From Mycobacterium rhizamassiliense (GTDB taxonomy: Bacteria; Actinomycetota; Actinomycetes; Mycobacteriales; Mycobacteriaceae): 64,000 nt of DNA. The DNA lies in the NCBI RefSeq assembly GCF_900157375.1, contig NZ_LT721901.1, positions 4,235,685 to 4,299,684 of the forward strand, written 5' to 3'. A program made the position numbers and the translations under genes. Below the pieces are notes generated by a model that did no database searches, was not told the origin of the DNA, and worked only from the letters and a program-made list of their open reading frames with translations. This document shows, one piece after another, positions 41,609 to 49,900 of this stretch. Each line of letters begins with the position of its first letter. Position 1 is the first letter of the stretch.

Positions 41609-41854
41609 ATGGCACAAAGCGGTAAGCCCGACAGCAAAGGCGGTGTAGCGCCGGGGCCGGTGGTCGTCGACTGTGACGACTGCGCGGTGCGTGGGCCTGG
41701 ATGCCAGGACTGCGTGATCAGCGTGCTACTCGGGGTACCGGATACCTTGTTGCAGGACGAGCGGGCGGCTTTGGAAGTCCTTGCGGAAGCCGGATTGGCG
41801 CCACGATTGCGTTTGGTGCCTATGCATCGCCATCGCGGGGCCGGGGTGGCGTAA
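41609..41854 (+). CDS. Small protein with a CxxC-x6-CxxC cluster (81 aa)
   Basis: ATG (a GTG one codon earlier is equally possible) with GAGAGG upstream. The core is 'VVDCDDCAVRGPGCQDCVISVLLG', whose four cysteines in two CxxC pairs suggest a zinc ribbon or Fe-S site. A helix (DERAALEVLAEAGLAPRLRLV) and a basic His-rich end follow. Small proteins of this pattern are conserved in actinobacteria but have no assigned role. It lies between the DnaQ-UvrC gene and the NlpC/P60 hydrolase gene, in the orientation of the latter. Confidence 0.8.
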   Translation: MAQSGKPDSKGGVAPGPVVVDCDDCAVRGPGCQDCVISVLLGVPDTLLQDERAALEVLAEAGLAPRLRLVPMHRHRGAGVA

Positions 41855-41948
41855 TGGCCCGGAGTGCCAAAACCGCTGGAAGCCGGGTTAACCTCGCTCG
41901 GTTCACATAGTTATGTTAGAAATCTTGCCATTTTCTTAACGGCCTGGC

Positions 41949-41978
41949 TTGGACAACGCCTATATCGTTTCGTAACCT
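41949..41978 (+). promoter_or_regulatory. Promoter of the NlpC/P60 gene
   Basis: TTGGAC (41949-41954) and TAACCT (41973-41978) are 18 bases apart, the best -35/-10 pair in the window. The start would be near 41985, giving a leader of about 53 bases. An AT-rich stretch with an imperfect ACATA-gt-TATGT palindrome lies about 30 bases upstream and could bind a regulator. Confidence 0.6.
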
Positions 41979-42037
41979 GTTTGAGACCTAAACCCAGAAC
42001 GGCCTCAGCGCCGATGGCAGTTTAAGGAAGCAAAATC

Positions 42038-43189
42038 TTGAGTCTCGGCTCCAGCTACTCGTTTCCGCGTGTGCTCACACGTTCACTGCTCGGGACGGTA
42101 GCGGGCTTGATGGTTCTATCCGGCGTTTGTGCCGCGAATGTGGTGGCCGACCCCGCTGACGACGCGATGGCAAAGCTCAACGAGCTCTCTCGCCAGGCCG
42201 AGCAGACGACTGAGGCCATGCACAGCGCGCAGCTCGACCTGAACGACAAGGTCGCCGCGCAGCAGGCCGCAGACAAGAAGCACTCCGACGACCAGGCCTC
42301 GGTGGACGCGGCGAAGGCTCGTCTGGCGAACTTCCAGAAGGCGGTCAACAAGCTCGCCGCCGCGACCTACATGGGCGGCCGGGTCGACGGCATGGAGGCC
42401 ATGCTGACCGCGGGATCGCCGCAGGGCCTGATCGACAAGCTGGCCGTGCAGCGGGTGATGGCGACGCAAATGCGGACGCAGATGGCCGATTTCAGGGTCG
42501 CCGGTGAGCAGGCCGCCAAGGCCGAGCACGAATCCGCCAAGTCCGCGGCCGATGCCAAGAGCGCTGCCGAGCAGGCCGCCGCCGTGCGGGCCAGCCTGCA
42601 GTCCAAGCAGAGCCAGCTGCAGGTTCAGATCGCGGTCGTGAAGTCGCAGTACCTCTCCCTGTCGCCGGGACAGCGCACCGCGCTCGCCGACCCCGGCCAG
42701 GTTCCGGCCGCCGCTCCGGCGCCCGGTGCGCCCGCACCCGAGGCGTTGCCCCCGGGTGCACCGCCGCCGCCCGGGGCGCCCCCGGGTGACGTTCCGGCTC
42801 CCGGCGGACTGTTCGCACCCCCGCCCCCCGGTGGCGGTGCGGGCGACCGCGGCAGCGTCGTGCAGGCCGCGCTGACTCAGGTCGGGACGCCGTACTCGTG
42901 GGGCGGTGCCGCACCCGGCGGGTTCGACTGCTCCGGACTGGTGATGTGGGCCTTCCAGCAGGCGGGCATCTCGCTGCCGCACTCCAGCCAGGCGCAGGCC
43001 AGCGGCGGTCAGCCGGTGGCGCTGTCCGACCTGCAGCCCGGTGACGTGGTGACCTTCTATTCCGACGCATCACACAGCGGTATCTACGTCGGTGACGGCA
43101 TGGTGATCCATTCCTCCACCTATGGCGTGCCGGTGCGGGTGGTGCCGATGAACTCCGCAGGCCCGGTCCACGACGCCCGTCGCTACTGA
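42038..43189 (+). CDS. NlpC/P60 peptidoglycan endopeptidase (Rv2190c-like)
   Basis: 383 aa secreted cell-wall hydrolase. The TTG start has AAGGAAG upstream. A signal peptide of about 38 residues (ending NVVADP) is followed by a long coiled coil (42-215, Ala/Gln/Lys-rich) of the RipA type, then a Pro/Gly-rich linker. A catalytic NlpC/P60 domain starts near 275 with Cys298 in 'GGFDCSGLVMW', the His in 'SDASHSGIYVG' and a third polar residue in 'VIHSSTYG'. It cleaves D-Glu-mDAP bonds in related enzymes. In M. tuberculosis, loss of Rv2190c affects growth and virulence (from memory). Confidence 0.94.
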   Translation: MSLGSSYSFPRVLTRSLLGTVAGLMVLSGVCAANVVADPADDAMAKLNELSRQAEQTTEAMHSAQLDLNDKVAAQQAADKKHSDDQASVDAAKARLANFQKAVNKLAAATYMGGRVDGMEAMLTAGSPQGLIDKLAVQRVMATQMRTQMADFRVAGEQAAKAEHESAKSAADAKSAAEQAAAVRASLQSKQSQLQVQIAVVKSQYLSLSPGQRTALADPGQVPAAAPAPGAPAPEALPPGAPPPPGAPPGDVPAPGGLFAPPPPGGGAGDRGSVVQAALTQVGTPYSWGGAAPGGFDCSGLVMWAFQQAGISLPHSSQAQASGGQPVALSDLQPGDVVTFYSDASHSGIYVGDGMVIHSSTYGVPVRVVPMNSAGPVHDARRY

Positions 43190-43250
43190 GCAACCCCGCT
43201 CGGGGTGGTCGACGGGCGCGTCACGGCAACGCCGGTGGCTTCCCATCCTG

Positions 43251-44093
43251 TTGGCCTGGGTTTTCGTCGTTGAGCTGCTCGCGGCCGCGGCGGTGCCGTT
43301 CGACGCGGCGCGCGAGCGTCAGGCCCGACCGGCCCAACTGATCGCGCCTGTCCAGGGCTATTCGAATGCCGCGGCCAAGCCGCTGCTGGTCGGTGACCGC
43401 GCGGTCCGGCTGCTGAACCTCGGCGGTCCGGCCGCCGCCGGGCTGCTGTCGCGCATCGCGGCGAACATGGGTTCCGCCGTCGAGCGCGTCGAGGCTTTCT
43501 GGGGCGTCGATTGGTCACGTGACATTTCGGTGGTGGCCACCGGCACCGACGAGCAGTTTCGCAGCGCCGCCGGCAGCGGGCCGGGATCGCAGTGGGCGGA
43601 CATCGCGGCGGTCACCGTCGCCGACCAGGTGGACTACGCCCACCGGGTCGCGGTCGGTCAGCGGATCGTGTTCGCGCCGGGCGCGGCCAACATGAGCGAA
43701 TCGGCGCTGCGAATTGTGTTGACGCATGAGCTTTTTCACTATGCGGCGCGCGTGGACACCGCCGACGACGCGCCGCACTGGATGATGGAAGGCGTCGCCG
43801 ATTTCGTCGCCCGGCCCGCCGCGCCGGTGCCTGCCGAAGCGCGCTCGGCCTATCAACCGATGCCGTCGGACATCGACCTGAACACCCCCGGGCCGACGCG
43901 TTCGCTGGCCTACGACCGCGCGTGGTGGTTCGCCCGCTTCGTCGCCGACACCTACGGAACGCCGAAGCTGCGGGCCTACTACCTGGCCACCTGCCGGCCC
44001 GGGCACCCCGACGCGCTGACCGCCGCCAACGACGCGCTCGGCGTCGACCCGGCCGGCCTGCTCGCCGGGTGGACTCAGTGGATGGTCCGCTAG
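43251..44093 (+). CDS. Secreted HExxH metallopeptidase-like protein (Rv2189c-like)
   Basis: 280 aa from the only canonical start available (TTG). A hydrophobic signal (AWVFVVELLAAAAVPFDA) is followed by a gluzincin-type site 'VLTHELFHYAARVDTADDAPHWMMEGVADFVARP'-region: HELFH supplies two zinc His and the catalytic Glu, and the later Glu of 'EGVADF' the third ligand. A peptidase acting outside the membrane is inferred. The open frame continues upstream for 33 codons with an Arg-rich n-region (SRQRRWLP) but has no ATG, GTG or TTG, so the true start is in doubt. Confidence 0.8.
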   Translation: MAWVFVVELLAAAAVPFDAARERQARPAQLIAPVQGYSNAAAKPLLVGDRAVRLLNLGGPAAAGLLSRIAANMGSAVERVEAFWGVDWSRDISVVATGTDEQFRSAAGSGPGSQWADIAAVTVADQVDYAHRVAVGQRIVFAPGAANMSESALRIVLTHELFHYAARVDTADDAPHWMMEGVADFVARPAAPVPAEARSAYQPMPSDIDLNTPGPTRSLAYDRAWWFARFVADTYGTPKLRAYYLATCRPGHPDALTAANDALGVDPAGLLAGWTQWMVR

Positions 44094-44096
44094 CCT
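44091..44096 (+). promoter_or_regulatory. -10 element for pimB'
   Basis: TAGCCT overlaps the stop codon of the preceding gene and lies seven bases before the GTG, so pimB' can be transcribed as a leaderless mRNA. Confidence 0.5.
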
Positions 44097-44103
44097 GACG
44101 CAC

Positions 44104-45270
44104 GTGAGCCGGGTGCTGCTGGTAACCAACGACTTTCCACCGCGACCCGGCGGCATCCAGTCTTACCTGGGGGAGTTCGTCCGGTGGCTGGTGGCCGCCG
44201 GGTCGCATTCGGTGACCGTTTACGCACCGCAGTGGAACGGTGCCGACGACTTCGACGCGTCGGCGCTGGACTCCGGCTTTTCCGTGGTGCGTCACCCGGG
44301 CACGCTGATGCTGCCCGGCCCCGGGGTCGACACCCGGATGCGCCGCCTGATCGCCGAACACGGCATCGACACCGTGTGGTTCGGGGCGGCCGCGCCGCTG
44401 GCCCTGTTGGCGCAACGGGCCCGGCAGGCCGGCGCGACCCGGGTGGTGGCCAGCACCCACGGCCACGAGGTCGGCTGGTCGATGCTGCCGGTGGCGCGGT
44501 CGGTGCTGCGCCGCATCGGCGACACCACCGACGTCGTCACCTTCGTGAGCCGCTACACGCGGTCGCGGTTCGCCACGGCGTTCGGGCCGGAGGCGTCGCT
44601 GGAATACCTGCCGTCCGGCGTGGACACCGACCGGTTCCGGCCCGACCCGGCCGGGCGCGCCGAGTTGCGGGCCCGCTACGGGCTGGGCGAGCGGCCCACG
44701 GTGGTGTGCCTGTCCCGCCTGGTGCCGCGCAAGGGGCAGGACATGTTGATCCGGGCGCTGCCGTCGGTTCGGCAACGCGTCGACGGGGCCGCGCTGGTCA
44801 TCGTCGGCGGCGGGCCGCACCGCGAGGCGTTGCAGAAGCTGGCCCACGACTGCGGTGTGGCCGAACACGTGACCTTCACCGGCAACGTGCCCGCGGCCGA
44901 GCTGCCCGCGCACTACGCGCTGGCCGACGTCTTCGCGATGCCATGCCGCACCCGCGGCGCCGGCATGGACGTCGAGGGCCTGGGCATCGTGTTTCTGGAG
45001 GCCTCCGCCACCGGGGTGCCGGTGATCGCCGGGCAGTCCGGCGGTGCCCCGGAAACCGTGCAGCACAACAAGACTGGGCTCACCGTAGACGGGCGCTCGG
45101 TGGACGACATCGCCGAGGCCGTCACCGAGCTGCTCGGCGATCTCGACCGGGCCGCCGCGCTGGGCGCGGCCGGACGCGACTGGGTGACGTCGCAGTGGAG
45201 CTGGGACACGCTGGCCGGCCGGCTGGCCGACCTGCTGCGCGCCGAACCGTCCGGTGCCACGCTGCCGTGA
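44104..45270 (+). CDS. pimB: GDP-mannose-dependent alpha-(1-6)-phosphatidylinositol monomannoside mannosyltransferase
   Basis: PimB' adds the second mannose to PIM1 at the cytoplasmic face, forming PIM2. 388 aa GT-B fold, family GT4: N-terminal 'LLVTNDFPPRPGGIQSYLGEFV' with the Gly-rich loop, 'STHGHEVGW', and a C-terminal half with 'VCLSRLVPRKGQDMLI', 'FTGNVPAAELPAHYALADVF' and the E-x7-E motif in 'GLGIVFLEASATGVPVIA'. GTG start from the upstream hexamer. It links with mptA, mptC and the acyltransferase of this window in PIM/LM/LAM synthesis. Confidence 0.94.
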   Translation: MSRVLLVTNDFPPRPGGIQSYLGEFVRWLVAAGSHSVTVYAPQWNGADDFDASALDSGFSVVRHPGTLMLPGPGVDTRMRRLIAEHGIDTVWFGAAAPLALLAQRARQAGATRVVASTHGHEVGWSMLPVARSVLRRIGDTTDVVTFVSRYTRSRFATAFGPEASLEYLPSGVDTDRFRPDPAGRAELRARYGLGERPTVVCLSRLVPRKGQDMLIRALPSVRQRVDGAALVIVGGGPHREALQKLAHDCGVAEHVTFTGNVPAAELPAHYALADVFAMPCRTRGAGMDVEGLGIVFLEASATGVPVIAGQSGGAPETVQHNKTGLTVDGRSVDDIAEAVTELLGDLDRAAALGAAGRDWVTSQWSWDTLAGRLADLLRAEPSGATLP

Positions 45271-45274
45271 GGCG

Positions 45275-47077
45275 CTAGTCCTTCTGGTAGATCGCCTCGA
45301 TGTCGGAGGCGAACTTCTCGGCCACCACGTTGCGCTTGACCTTCATCGTCGGCGTCAGCTCGCCGGTGTCCTCGGTGAAGTCGACCGGCAGGATGCGGAA
45401 CTTGCGGATCGACTCGGCGTTCGACACCGAGAGGTTGGCCTGCTTGACGGCCGCGTCGACCTCGGCGACCAGATCGGGGTCGGTCACCAGGTCGGCCACC
45501 GACGCGTCGCCGGCCTTGCTGTTGCGCTGTTTCCAGCCGCCGAAGGCCTCCGGGTCGATGGTGATCAGCGCGCCGACGAACGGCTTGGCGTCCCCGACGA
45601 CCATCGCCTGACTGATCAGCGGGTGGGACCGCAGCTGGTCCTCCAGCACGGCCGGGGCGACGTTCTTGCCGCCGGCGGTGACGATGATCTCCTTCTTGCG
45701 GCCGGTGATCGTCAGGAACCCGTCGTCGTCGACCGCACCCAGGTCGCCGGTCTTGAACCAGTCGTCGGTGAAGGCGTCCGCGCTGGCCTGCTCGTTGTGC
45801 CAGTAGCCGTCGAACACCACCCCGCCGCGCACCAGCAGCTCGCCGTCGGAGGCGATGCGCAGGCTGTTACCCGGCACCAGCTTGCCGACGGTCCCGATCT
45901 TCAGGCCGCCGACCTGGTTGACGGTCACCGCCGCGCTGGTCTCGGTCAGGCCGTAGCCCTCGTAGATGGTCAGGCCCACGCCGCGGTAGAAGTGGCCCAG
46001 CCGCGCGCCCAGCGGCGCGCCGCCGGAGACGGACGCGTGGCAGTCGCCGCCGAGGGCGGCGCGCAGCTTGTGGTAGACGAGCTTGTCGAACAGCGCGTGC
46101 CGGGCGCGCAGCATCAGCCCCGGCTTGCCGTCGTCGTGCGCCTGGCTCCACGCCACCGCGGTGTCGGCGGCCATCTTGAAGATCTTGCCTTTGCCGTCGT
46201 TGGAAGCGTTCTGCTCGGCGGTGTTGTACACCTTCTCGAAGACCCGCGGAACAGACACCACCACAGTCGGTTTGAACACCGCGAGCATCGGCAGCAGGTT
46301 CTTGATGTCGCTGGTGAACCCGACGGTGACTTTGCTGGCGAACGCCGAGAGGGTCAGCGCCCGCGCCAGCACGTGAGCCAGCGGCAGGAACACCAGCAGC
46401 CGCTGCCCCTCTTTCAACAGCGTCGGGAGGCATTCCTGGGTGCCCCGGGTCTCGTGCAGCAGGTTGGAGTGGGTGAGCTGGCAGCCCTTGGGCCGGCCGG
46501 TGGTACCCGAGGTGTAGATCAGCGTGGCCGGGTCGGTCGAGCGCAGCGCCGACTGCCGGGCCGTCAGCTCCTCGGCGTCGCGCGCCGCGGCGGCCTCGTC
46601 GAGCTGGTCGAGCGCCTTGGGGCCCGAGCCGTCGATGTGCAGAACCCGGCGCAGGCCGGGCAGCTCGCCGGTGAGCTCGGTGACCATCTTGGCGTGCGCG
46701 TCGGTCTCGACGAAGGCCAGCACGGCCTCGGAATCCTGCAGCACCCAGCGCACCTGCTCGGCCGACGACGTCTCGTAGATCGGCACCGTGACCGCGCCGA
46801 CGGCCAGGATCGCGAGATCGAGGATGGCCCACTCGTAGCGGGTGGCCGAGAAGATGGACACCCGGTCGCCGGCCTGCACGCCCAGCTCGATCAGGCCCAG
46901 CGCGGCCGACCGCACCTGCTCGGCCGCCTCGGCGCAGGTGACGTCGGTCCACTCGCCGTCGACCTGGCGTTGATAGATGACAAAGTCGGGATCATCGCGC
47001 TCGTGCTCGAAGACCGTCGCTGCGATGTTGTCGTGCTCGCCGACGGAAAAGCGGGCAGGGACGCTGTACTGGCGCAC
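45275..47077 (-). CDS. fadD15: Long-chain fatty acid-CoA ligase
   Basis: Acyl-AMP-forming enzyme of 600 aa, the same length as the M. tuberculosis protein. It has the P-loop 'YTSGTTGRPKGCQLTHSN', 'EGYGLTETSA', the adenine motif 'GELLVRGGVVFDGYW', 'TGDLGAVDDDGFLTITGRKKEIIVTAGGKNV' with the hinge, and a C-terminal Lys in 'PTMKVKRNVV'. The GTG start (VRQYSVPARF) is preceded by CGAGG. It is divergent from the Rv2186c-like gene and its stop is four bases from that of pimB'. Confidence 0.94.
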   Translation of the reverse strand: MRQYSVPARFSVGEHDNIAATVFEHERDDPDFVIYQRQVDGEWTDVTCAEAAEQVRSAALGLIELGVQAGDRVSIFSATRYEWAILDLAILAVGAVTVPIYETSSAEQVRWVLQDSEAVLAFVETDAHAKMVTELTGELPGLRRVLHIDGSGPKALDQLDEAAAARDAEELTARQSALRSTDPATLIYTSGTTGRPKGCQLTHSNLLHETRGTQECLPTLLKEGQRLLVFLPLAHVLARALTLSAFASKVTVGFTSDIKNLLPMLAVFKPTVVVSVPRVFEKVYNTAEQNASNDGKGKIFKMAADTAVAWSQAHDDGKPGLMLRARHALFDKLVYHKLRAALGGDCHASVSGGAPLGARLGHFYRGVGLTIYEGYGLTETSAAVTVNQVGGLKIGTVGKLVPGNSLRIASDGELLVRGGVVFDGYWHNEQASADAFTDDWFKTGDLGAVDDDGFLTITGRKKEIIVTAGGKNVAPAVLEDQLRSHPLISQAMVVGDAKPFVGALITIDPEAFGGWKQRNSKAGDASVADLVTDPDLVAEVDAAVKQANLSVSNAESIRKFRILPVDFTEDTGELTPTMKVKRNVVAEKFASDIEAIYQKD

Positions 47078-47243
47078 TGTGATGACCTCGTTCGAACTTC
47101 GTGGGACTAGAGGGGCAGGCCCGGGTTGCTGCGCCCAGCCTAATCCCGGCATTAGCCCAGGATGGAAAAGCAATGGTTGGGCACCGTCACGATTGCACGG
47201 ACATGGCGTACGACCCGCCGGGCCGGTGTGTGAAGCTGGGGCG

Positions 47244-47633
47244 ATGAACAGCATCCAGATCGCGGATCAGACCTACGTCGCCGCGCCCGGCGCACAAGTC
47301 GGCGCCGCGGTCGCCGACCAGTCGAGCTGGCGCCGCTGGTGGCCCGATCTGCGGCTGCAGGTCGTCGAGGACCGCGGTGAAAAAGGGATCCGCTGGGCGG
47401 TGACCGGCGCGCTGACGGGGACCATGGAGGTCTGGCTGGAACCGTCGCTGGACGGGGTGGTGCTGCACTACTTCCTGCATGCCGAGCCGACGGGGGTCGC
47501 GGCCTCGGAGCTGGCCAAGCTGAACCTGGCGAAGATGACACACGTCCGACGGGTGGCGGGCAAGAAAATGGCCTTCGGGCTCAAGACGACGCTGGAGCGG
47601 TCGCGTCCGGTCGGTGTTTCTCCGGTACTTTGA
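47244..47633 (+). CDS. SRPBCC-like small protein (Rv2186c-like, 129 aa)
   Basis: The ATG is preceded by a G-rich AGCTGGGG. The beta-strand pattern (TYVAAPGAQVGAAVADQSSWRRWWPDL, LQVVEDRGEKGIRWAVTG, GTMEVWLEPSLDGVVLHYFLHAEP) and a long terminal basic helix resemble a polyketide-cyclase/START (SRPBCC) fold, like the next gene. No catalytic residues are recognisable. Being paired with another such protein and an ArsA-like ATPase suggests a hydrophobic-ligand handling cluster; this is inference. Confidence 0.8.
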   Translation: MNSIQIADQTYVAAPGAQVGAAVADQSSWRRWWPDLRLQVVEDRGEKGIRWAVTGALTGTMEVWLEPSLDGVVLHYFLHAEPTGVAASELAKLNLAKMTHVRRVAGKKMAFGLKTTLERSRPVGVSPVL

Positions 47634-47643
47634 CTCCGGTCAA
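47630..47643. promoter_or_regulatory. Palindrome between the two SRPBCC-like genes
   Basis: TTGAC-TCCG-GTCAA is a perfect inverted repeat, nested within GGTAC (47624-47628) and GTACC (47657-47661). It overlaps the stop of the first gene and lies 15 bases before a TACCGT (47658-47663) that could be a -10 for the second. It may be an operator or a weak terminator. Confidence 0.4.
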
Positions 47644-47733
47644 GGTCCGCGCGAGAGTACCGTTTCGGCCGGAAGCAATTACTACCGCCGATCGCGGGGG
47701 ATCGCGCGCTCGCGGGAGAGAGGTAGCAGCCAG

Positions 47734-48171
47734 GTGGCGGACAAGACGACGCAGACCATCCACATCGAGGCGGATCCGGACACGATCTTGAAGGTGATCG
47801 CCGACATCGACTCCTACCCGCAGTGGATCTCGGAGTACAAGGAAGCCGAAGTGCAGGAGCGCGGGTCCCACGGCTACCCGAAGACGGTGCGATTCGTGAT
47901 GGACGCCGGCGTCATCAAGGACACCATGGTCATGTCCTACCAATGGCCCGCCGACCACCGGTCGCTGAGCTGGAGTCTGGTCTCCAGCTCGTTGCTGCGC
48001 TCCCTCGAAGGCTCATATCGCTTGGCGGCCAAGGGTTCTGGCACCGATGTCACCTACGAACTCGCCGTCGACCTGGCCATGCCGATGATCGGCCTGCTCA
48101 AGCGCAAGGCCGAGCGAAGGCTGACCGACACCGCGTTAAAGGACCTGAAGAAACGAGTCGAGGCTGAGTGA
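47734..48171 (+). CDS. SRPBCC / polyketide-cyclase family protein (TB16.3-like)
   Basis: 145 aa; the GTG has GAGAGAGG upstream and the length matches M. tuberculosis Rv2185c. The Bet v 1-like fold starts 'TIHIEADPDTILKVIADIDSYPQWISEYKEAEV' and ends in a long basic helix (RRLTDTALKDLKKRVEAE). Members bind hydrophobic ligands in an internal cavity; no substrate is known. The stop overlaps a GTG (GTGA) that is not in frame with the following ATPase domain. Confidence 0.88.
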   Translation: MADKTTQTIHIEADPDTILKVIADIDSYPQWISEYKEAEVQERGSHGYPKTVRFVMDAGVIKDTMVMSYQWPADHRSLSWSLVSSSLLRSLEGSYRLAAKGSGTDVTYELAVDLAMPMIGLLKRKAERRLTDTALKDLKKRVEAE

Positions 48172-49426
48172 GTCCGCCGCGCTTACCCCGGCCCGGATCA
48201 GTCTCTTCGTCGGCAAGGGTGGGGTAGGGAAGTCCACGCTGGCAGCCGCTAGCGCGGTCTGTGATGCGACCGACGGGCGACGGGTGCTCGTCGTGTCCAC
48301 CGACCAGGCGCACTCGCTGGGCGACGTGCTGGGCATCCCCGTCCCGCCGAGCGGCCGGGGTGAACTGGTCTCGGTGCTCGCCAACGACAGCGACGCCGGT
48401 GGCGGCTTCCTCGACGCGCTGGCGCTGGACACGCTGGCCCTGCTGGAGGCTCGCTGGCTCGAGGTGGTCACCGCCCTGAATCGGCGGTTTCCCGATTCTG
48501 AGCTCAGTACCATTGCGCCCGAAGAACTTTCGGCGCTGCCCGGGATTCAGGAAGTTCTCGGCCTGCACGCGGTCGGGGAGCTGGCGGACTCCGGGCGCTG
48601 GGATCGCATCGTCGTCGACTGCGCCTCGACCGCCGATGCGCTGCGAATGTTGACGCTGCCCGCCACTTTTGGGCTTTACGTGGAGCGGGCGTGGCCGCGG
48701 CACCGCCGGCTGTCGATCGCCGCCGAGGACCCCCGGTCGGCGGCCGTCGTCGAACTGCTCGAGCGGATCAGCGGCAGCGTCGATGCGCTCAGCGCCCTGC
48801 TGACCGACGGCGATCAGGTCAGCGCGCACCTGGTGTTGACGCCCGAGCGGGTGGTGGCCGCCGAGGCGGTGCGCACGCTGGGCTCGCTGTCGCTGATGGG
48901 TGTCCGCGTCGAGGAGCTGATCGTCAACCAGGTTCTGGTCGAGGACGCGTCCTACGAATACCGCAACCTGCCCGACCACCCTGCCTTCTATTGGTACGGC
49001 GAACGCATCTCGGAGCAGCGCGCTGTGCTCGACGAACTCGACACCACCTTCGGCGACGTGGCGCTGGTGCTGACCCCGCACCTGTCCGGGGAGCCGATCG
49101 GCCCCAAGGCGCTCGGCGCGCTGCTCGACGGCGCCCGGCTGCGGCGTGGAGCGGCTCCACCGGGGCCGGTGCGCCCTATTGTGGACCTCGAATCCGGATC
49201 GGGACTTGGGTCGATATACCGTATGCGGCTAACGTTGCCCCAGCTCGACGCCGGAACGCTGGCGCTGGGCCGGGTCGGCGACGACTTGATCATCAGCGCC
49301 GGCGGCTTGCGGCGCCGGGTTCGGTTGGCGTCGGTGCTACGGCGGTGCACAGTGCTCGACGCGCGCCTGCGGGGCGGTGAGCTGACAGTTCGTTTTAGAC
49401 CAGATCCGGAGGTGTGGCCCAAGTGA
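48164..49426 (+). CDS. ArsA/GET3-like P-loop ATPase (Rv2184c-like); start codon unclear
   Basis: The frame contains a Walker A 'FVGKGGVGKSTLAAASAV' of the deviant ArsA/MinD type, then 'VLVVSTDQAHSLGDVLG' (switch I), 'WDRIVVDCASTADALRML' (Walker B region) and a C-terminal small beta domain. GET3/ArsA ATPases handle membrane-inserted or anionic cargo. The only canonical start, GTG 48284, lies after the Walker A and would make an inactive protein. Upstream the frame has no ATG, GTG or TTG; CTG at 48164 is used here. A one-base deletion just after the overlapping GTG at 48168 is the other explanation. Confidence 0.75.
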   Translation: MSESAALTPARISLFVGKGGVGKSTLAAASAVCDATDGRRVLVVSTDQAHSLGDVLGIPVPPSGRGELVSVLANDSDAGGGFLDALALDTLALLEARWLEVVTALNRRFPDSELSTIAPEELSALPGIQEVLGLHAVGELADSGRWDRIVVDCASTADALRMLTLPATFGLYVERAWPRHRRLSIAAEDPRSAAVVELLERISGSVDALSALLTDGDQVSAHLVLTPERVVAAEAVRTLGSLSLMGVRVEELIVNQVLVEDASYEYRNLPDHPAFYWYGERISEQRAVLDELDTTFGDVALVLTPHLSGEPIGPKALGALLDGARLRRGAAPPGPVRPIVDLESGSGLGSIYRMRLTLPQLDAGTLALGRVGDDLIISAGGLRRRVRLASVLRRCTVLDARLRGGELTVRFRPDPEVWPK

Positions 49427-49815
49427 ACGCGGCGCATCCCGAACTCGGTCCCGAGCTGCGCAGGCTCGCCCAGGCGATCCTGGACGGAATCGATCCCGCG
49501 CTGCGGACGGCGGCCGCGTTGACGGCCGGCGGCGGCGTCGGGACGGGCAAGTGCCAGCAGATCTGGTGCCCGGTGTGCGCGCTGGCCGCCCTGGCCTCCG
49601 GCGACCAGCACCCGCTGATCACGGTGATCGCCGACCACAGCATCGCGCTGCTCGAGGTGATCCGCGCGATCGTCGACGACATCGACCACTCGGCGAAGCC
49701 GCCCCCCGACGGGCCGCCCGGCGCCGGGCCGGATCCCGAGCCGGACGAACCGACCCCGGCCGACCCCCACGCGGCCACCCGCTACCAGCCGATCCCGGTC
49801 ACCATCGACGACTGA
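49423..49815 (+). CDS. Conserved hypothetical protein with a CxxxxCPxC cluster (Rv2183c-like)
   Basis: 130 aa; the GTG overlaps the ATPase stop (GTGA) with GGAGG about ten bases upstream, and a GTG three codons earlier is possible. A helical domain contains 'GKCQQIWCPVCALAALASG', three cysteines that could bind a metal. The C-terminal 45 residues are Pro/Asp/Glu-rich and disordered. It is the last gene of the SRPBCC-ATPase cluster. The function is unknown. Confidence 0.82.
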   Translation: MNAAHPELGPELRRLAQAILDGIDPALRTAAALTAGGGVGTGKCQQIWCPVCALAALASGDQHPLITVIADHSIALLEVIRAIVDDIDHSAKPPPDGPPGAGPDPEPDEPTPADPHAATRYQPIPVTIDD

Positions 49816-49854
49816 CAACACGCGTCGTAGGTGGTCCCGTCCGGCGCGGATGGG

Positions 49855-49860
49855 TACAGT
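49855..49860 (+). promoter_or_regulatory. Putative -10 element of the acyltransferase gene
   Basis: TACAGT would give a start near 49867 and a leader of about 34 bases ending in AGGGAGGGGCC before the ATG. Confidence 0.4.
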
Positions 49861-49900
49861 TGGCGCAGAACACGATCGGTTCGGGTGAAAGGGAGGGGCC

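Noticed and set aside
41855..42037. Possible c-di-AMP (ydaO) riboswitch before the NlpC/P60 gene
   Set aside because: Such riboswitches precede some actinobacterial wall hydrolases, but the predicted leader is only about 53 bases and the conserved core is not visible.
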